Made by a program: the position numbers and the translations under genes
Assembly: GCF_002234535.1 (NCBI RefSeq)
Contig: NZ_CP022521.1
Location: 3,348,001-3,412,000 of the forward strand
DNA length: 64,000 nucleotides
Source of the DNA: Actinoalloteichus hoggarensis
GTDB taxonomy: Bacteria > Actinomycetota > Actinomycetes > Mycobacteriales > Pseudonocardiaceae
Direction of reading: 5' to 3'
Shown here: piece by piece, positions 63,066-64,000 of the stretch
Layout: each line of letters opens with the position of its first letter
Position numbering within the stretch: position 1 is the stretch's first letter
Notes under the pieces: generated by a model
What the model was told of the DNA's origin: nothing
Databases searched by the model: none
Seen by the model: only the letters and a program-made list of their open reading frames with translations

Positions 63066-63635
63066 TCAGTCCGCCGGGGCACGGGAGGCGACGGGGGCGG
63101 CCGACACGATGCCCTCCACCACACGGAGGATGCGCCCGAGTGCCTCGTCCGGATCGGGACAGCCGACGTCGAGCCAGCAGAGCACGGCCTCGACGACCGT
63201 GCTGGTGGCCAGCCGAGCCGTCCAGCGCCCCCAGGGCCCCGTCTGGTCCCCGGTATGCGGCAGGACGGCCGCGGTCATGGCATCGAGCAGTGCGTCGACC
63301 TGAGTCCGGCACGCGGGTTCGCGCACGGCGTGGTGGAACAGCAGGCGGAATGCCGCGGGTTCGCCGTGCGCCCAGCGCAGCATGCCTCCGATACTGTCGT
63401 CTCGCAGTTCGCCGTCGGTGGTCGTCGCCGCGTGCAGGTCCGTTGCCGCCCGGTCGACGGCCGCCCGGAGGAGATCGTCCTTCGAGTCGAAATGCCGGTA
63501 GAGGATCGCGCGCGTCACTCCGGAGGCCTGGGCGACGTCCTCCAACGACGTCGCGGCGAAGCCGCCCCGCGCGACGAGGACGGCCGTCGCCGCCCGCAGG
63601 ATCTGCACGCGCCGTTCGACTCTGGACAGTCGCAT
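63066..63635 (-). CDS. TetR-family transcriptional regulator
   Basis: A 189-residue TetR protein. The HTH is in RRVQILRAATAVLVARGGFAATSLEDVAQASGVTRAILYRHFDSKDDLL, at the N-terminus. The ligand domain includes EPAAFRLLFHHAVREPACRTQVDALLDAM. The ATG at 63635 has GAGGAG 9 nt upstream; an ATG 27 codons earlier would add a non-conserved tail. It is divergent from a P450 gene with palindromes between them, so it probably represses that gene and itself. Confidence 0.88.
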   Translation of the reverse strand: MRLSRVERRVQILRAATAVLVARGGFAATSLEDVAQASGVTRAILYRHFDSKDDLLRAAVDRAATDLHAATTTDGELRDDSIGGMLRWAHGEPAAFRLLFHHAVREPACRTQVDALLDAMTAAVLPHTGDQTGPWGRWTARLATSTVVEAVLCWLDVGCPDPDEALGRILRVVEGIVSAAPVASRAPAD

Positions 63636-63780
63636 TCTGCCTGACTCCTCGCAGCGGATCGCGCCCGTCGGCGCTGGTCGGACATGCCGGCTGTGCCGAT
63701 CGGACGATCGAAGCACTCACCTGACCCTATGCCGCCGCCGCGACGCGCGGTTGTCGCCCGACGGAAGTAAGTATACGTTC

Positions 63781-63806
63781 TTGTGTACACGGCAACGCAT
63801 ACACAA
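63781..63806. promoter_or_regulatory. TetR operator/promoter for the P450 gene
   Basis: The 7-bp inverted repeat TTGTGTA-N12-TACACAA (63781-63787 and 63800-63806) overlaps the 8-bp palindrome GTGTACAC (63783-63790). It lies 11 bp upstream of the P450 start, so the divergent TetR protein is the likely ligand. Confidence 0.6.
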
Positions 63807-63816
63807 AGGATCGTCG

Positions 63817-64000
63817 ATGACCGACCCCTCCGAGACCGCCCCTCCCCTGCCGCTGGAGCAGCCGGAACCGCTGACACACGATCCCCGGCTGCTCGCCCTG
63901 CGGGAGCAGGCGTGTCCGGTGATCCCGGTGCGCGTGGCCCACGACGCCGCCGCCTGGCTGCTCACCGAGCACTCCGCGATCCGCGCCATGTATCAGGATC
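63817..64000 (+). CDS. cytochrome P450, N-terminal fragment (3' cut by window edge)
   Basis: The visible 61 residues (MTDPSETAPPLPLEQPEPLT..., then CPVIPVRVAHDAAAWLLTEHSAIRAMYQD) match the start of soluble actinobacterial P450s: the Pro-rich N-terminus, the PV.PVR beta strand and the WL(L)T.H...R helix B' region. Haem-binding motifs lie outside the window. The ATG has AAAGGA 6 nt upstream. The substrate cannot be inferred. Confidence 0.75.
   Translation, partial: MTDPSETAPPLPLEQPEPLTHDPRLLALREQACPVIPVRVAHDAAAWLLTEHSAIRAMYQD

Overview
The window is 64 kb of very GC-rich DNA from a high-GC actinomycete. GTG starts are common, stop/start overlaps of 4 nt (ATGA or GTGA) are frequent, and several transcripts look leaderless. 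A secondary-metabolite-type LmbU regulator and mobile-looking conflict genes fit a Pseudonocardiales-like filamentous actinomycete, but that placement is inference. No rRNA, tRNA, CRISPR array, transposase or prophage was recognised.

Layout. (1) 1-5.4 kb: the 3' part of a multi-spanning membrane protein (probably an M48-type metalloprotease), then a flavin monooxygenase + short-chain dehydrogenase operon facing a divergent AraC regulator, like a small mymA/virS locus. (2) 5.8-28.4 kb: a zinc-starvation island. Five sites close to the actinobacterial Zur operator (consensus TGAAAATGATTTTCA) lie at 5806, 16147, 18497, 23518 and 28369. They precede two FecBCD-type metallophore importers, two pairs of YbtPQ-like ABC half-transporters, one Opp/Nik-type ABC importer with a Tat lipoprotein receptor, a TetR regulator with a haem-type ferric-reductase-like membrane protein carrying a His-rich tail, and an operon of an Mrf-like (COG0523) protein with the zinc-free ribosomal protein bL36. 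No metallophore biosynthesis gene is in view, so this looks like an uptake hub for zinc chelates, including chelates made elsewhere.

(3) 28.4-35.5 kb: a 20-copy GACCC microsatellite, a small secreted protein, an SDR, a two-gene CNNM/CorC-like CBS transporter operon, and large stretches with no visible gene. (4) 35.6-42.6 kb: a giant TPR-CHAT (caspase-like) protein divergent from a small Cys-containing protein and a membrane protein, a probable conflict module. (5) 43-46.7 kb: a CPBP protease remnant, an APH-family kinase, and a TetR/MFS efflux pair with a nested palindromic operator. (6) 47-51.5 kb: an unusual cassette of ParA ATPase, a protein with two SAP-like repeats, a RAMA-CBS-HEPN protein and a divergent GIY-YIG nuclease, the best candidate in the window for an undescribed DNA-directed defence or maintenance system.

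(7) 51.5-57 kb: an MFS/HTH pair and a decayed valine-catabolism locus, where an intact 3-hydroxyisobutyryl-CoA hydrolase is flanked by an acyl-CoA dehydrogenase remnant and a frameshifted enoyl-CoA hydratase; then a YchJ-like protein. (8) 57.6-60.1 kb: a CadC-like ArsR sensor and a P1B metal-exporting ATPase, the efflux counterpart of the zinc island. (9) 60.3-64 kb: an orphan Imm5-like immunity protein, an LmbU-family regulator, and a TetR regulator divergent from a cytochrome P450 cut by the right edge, possibly the border of a biosynthetic cluster.
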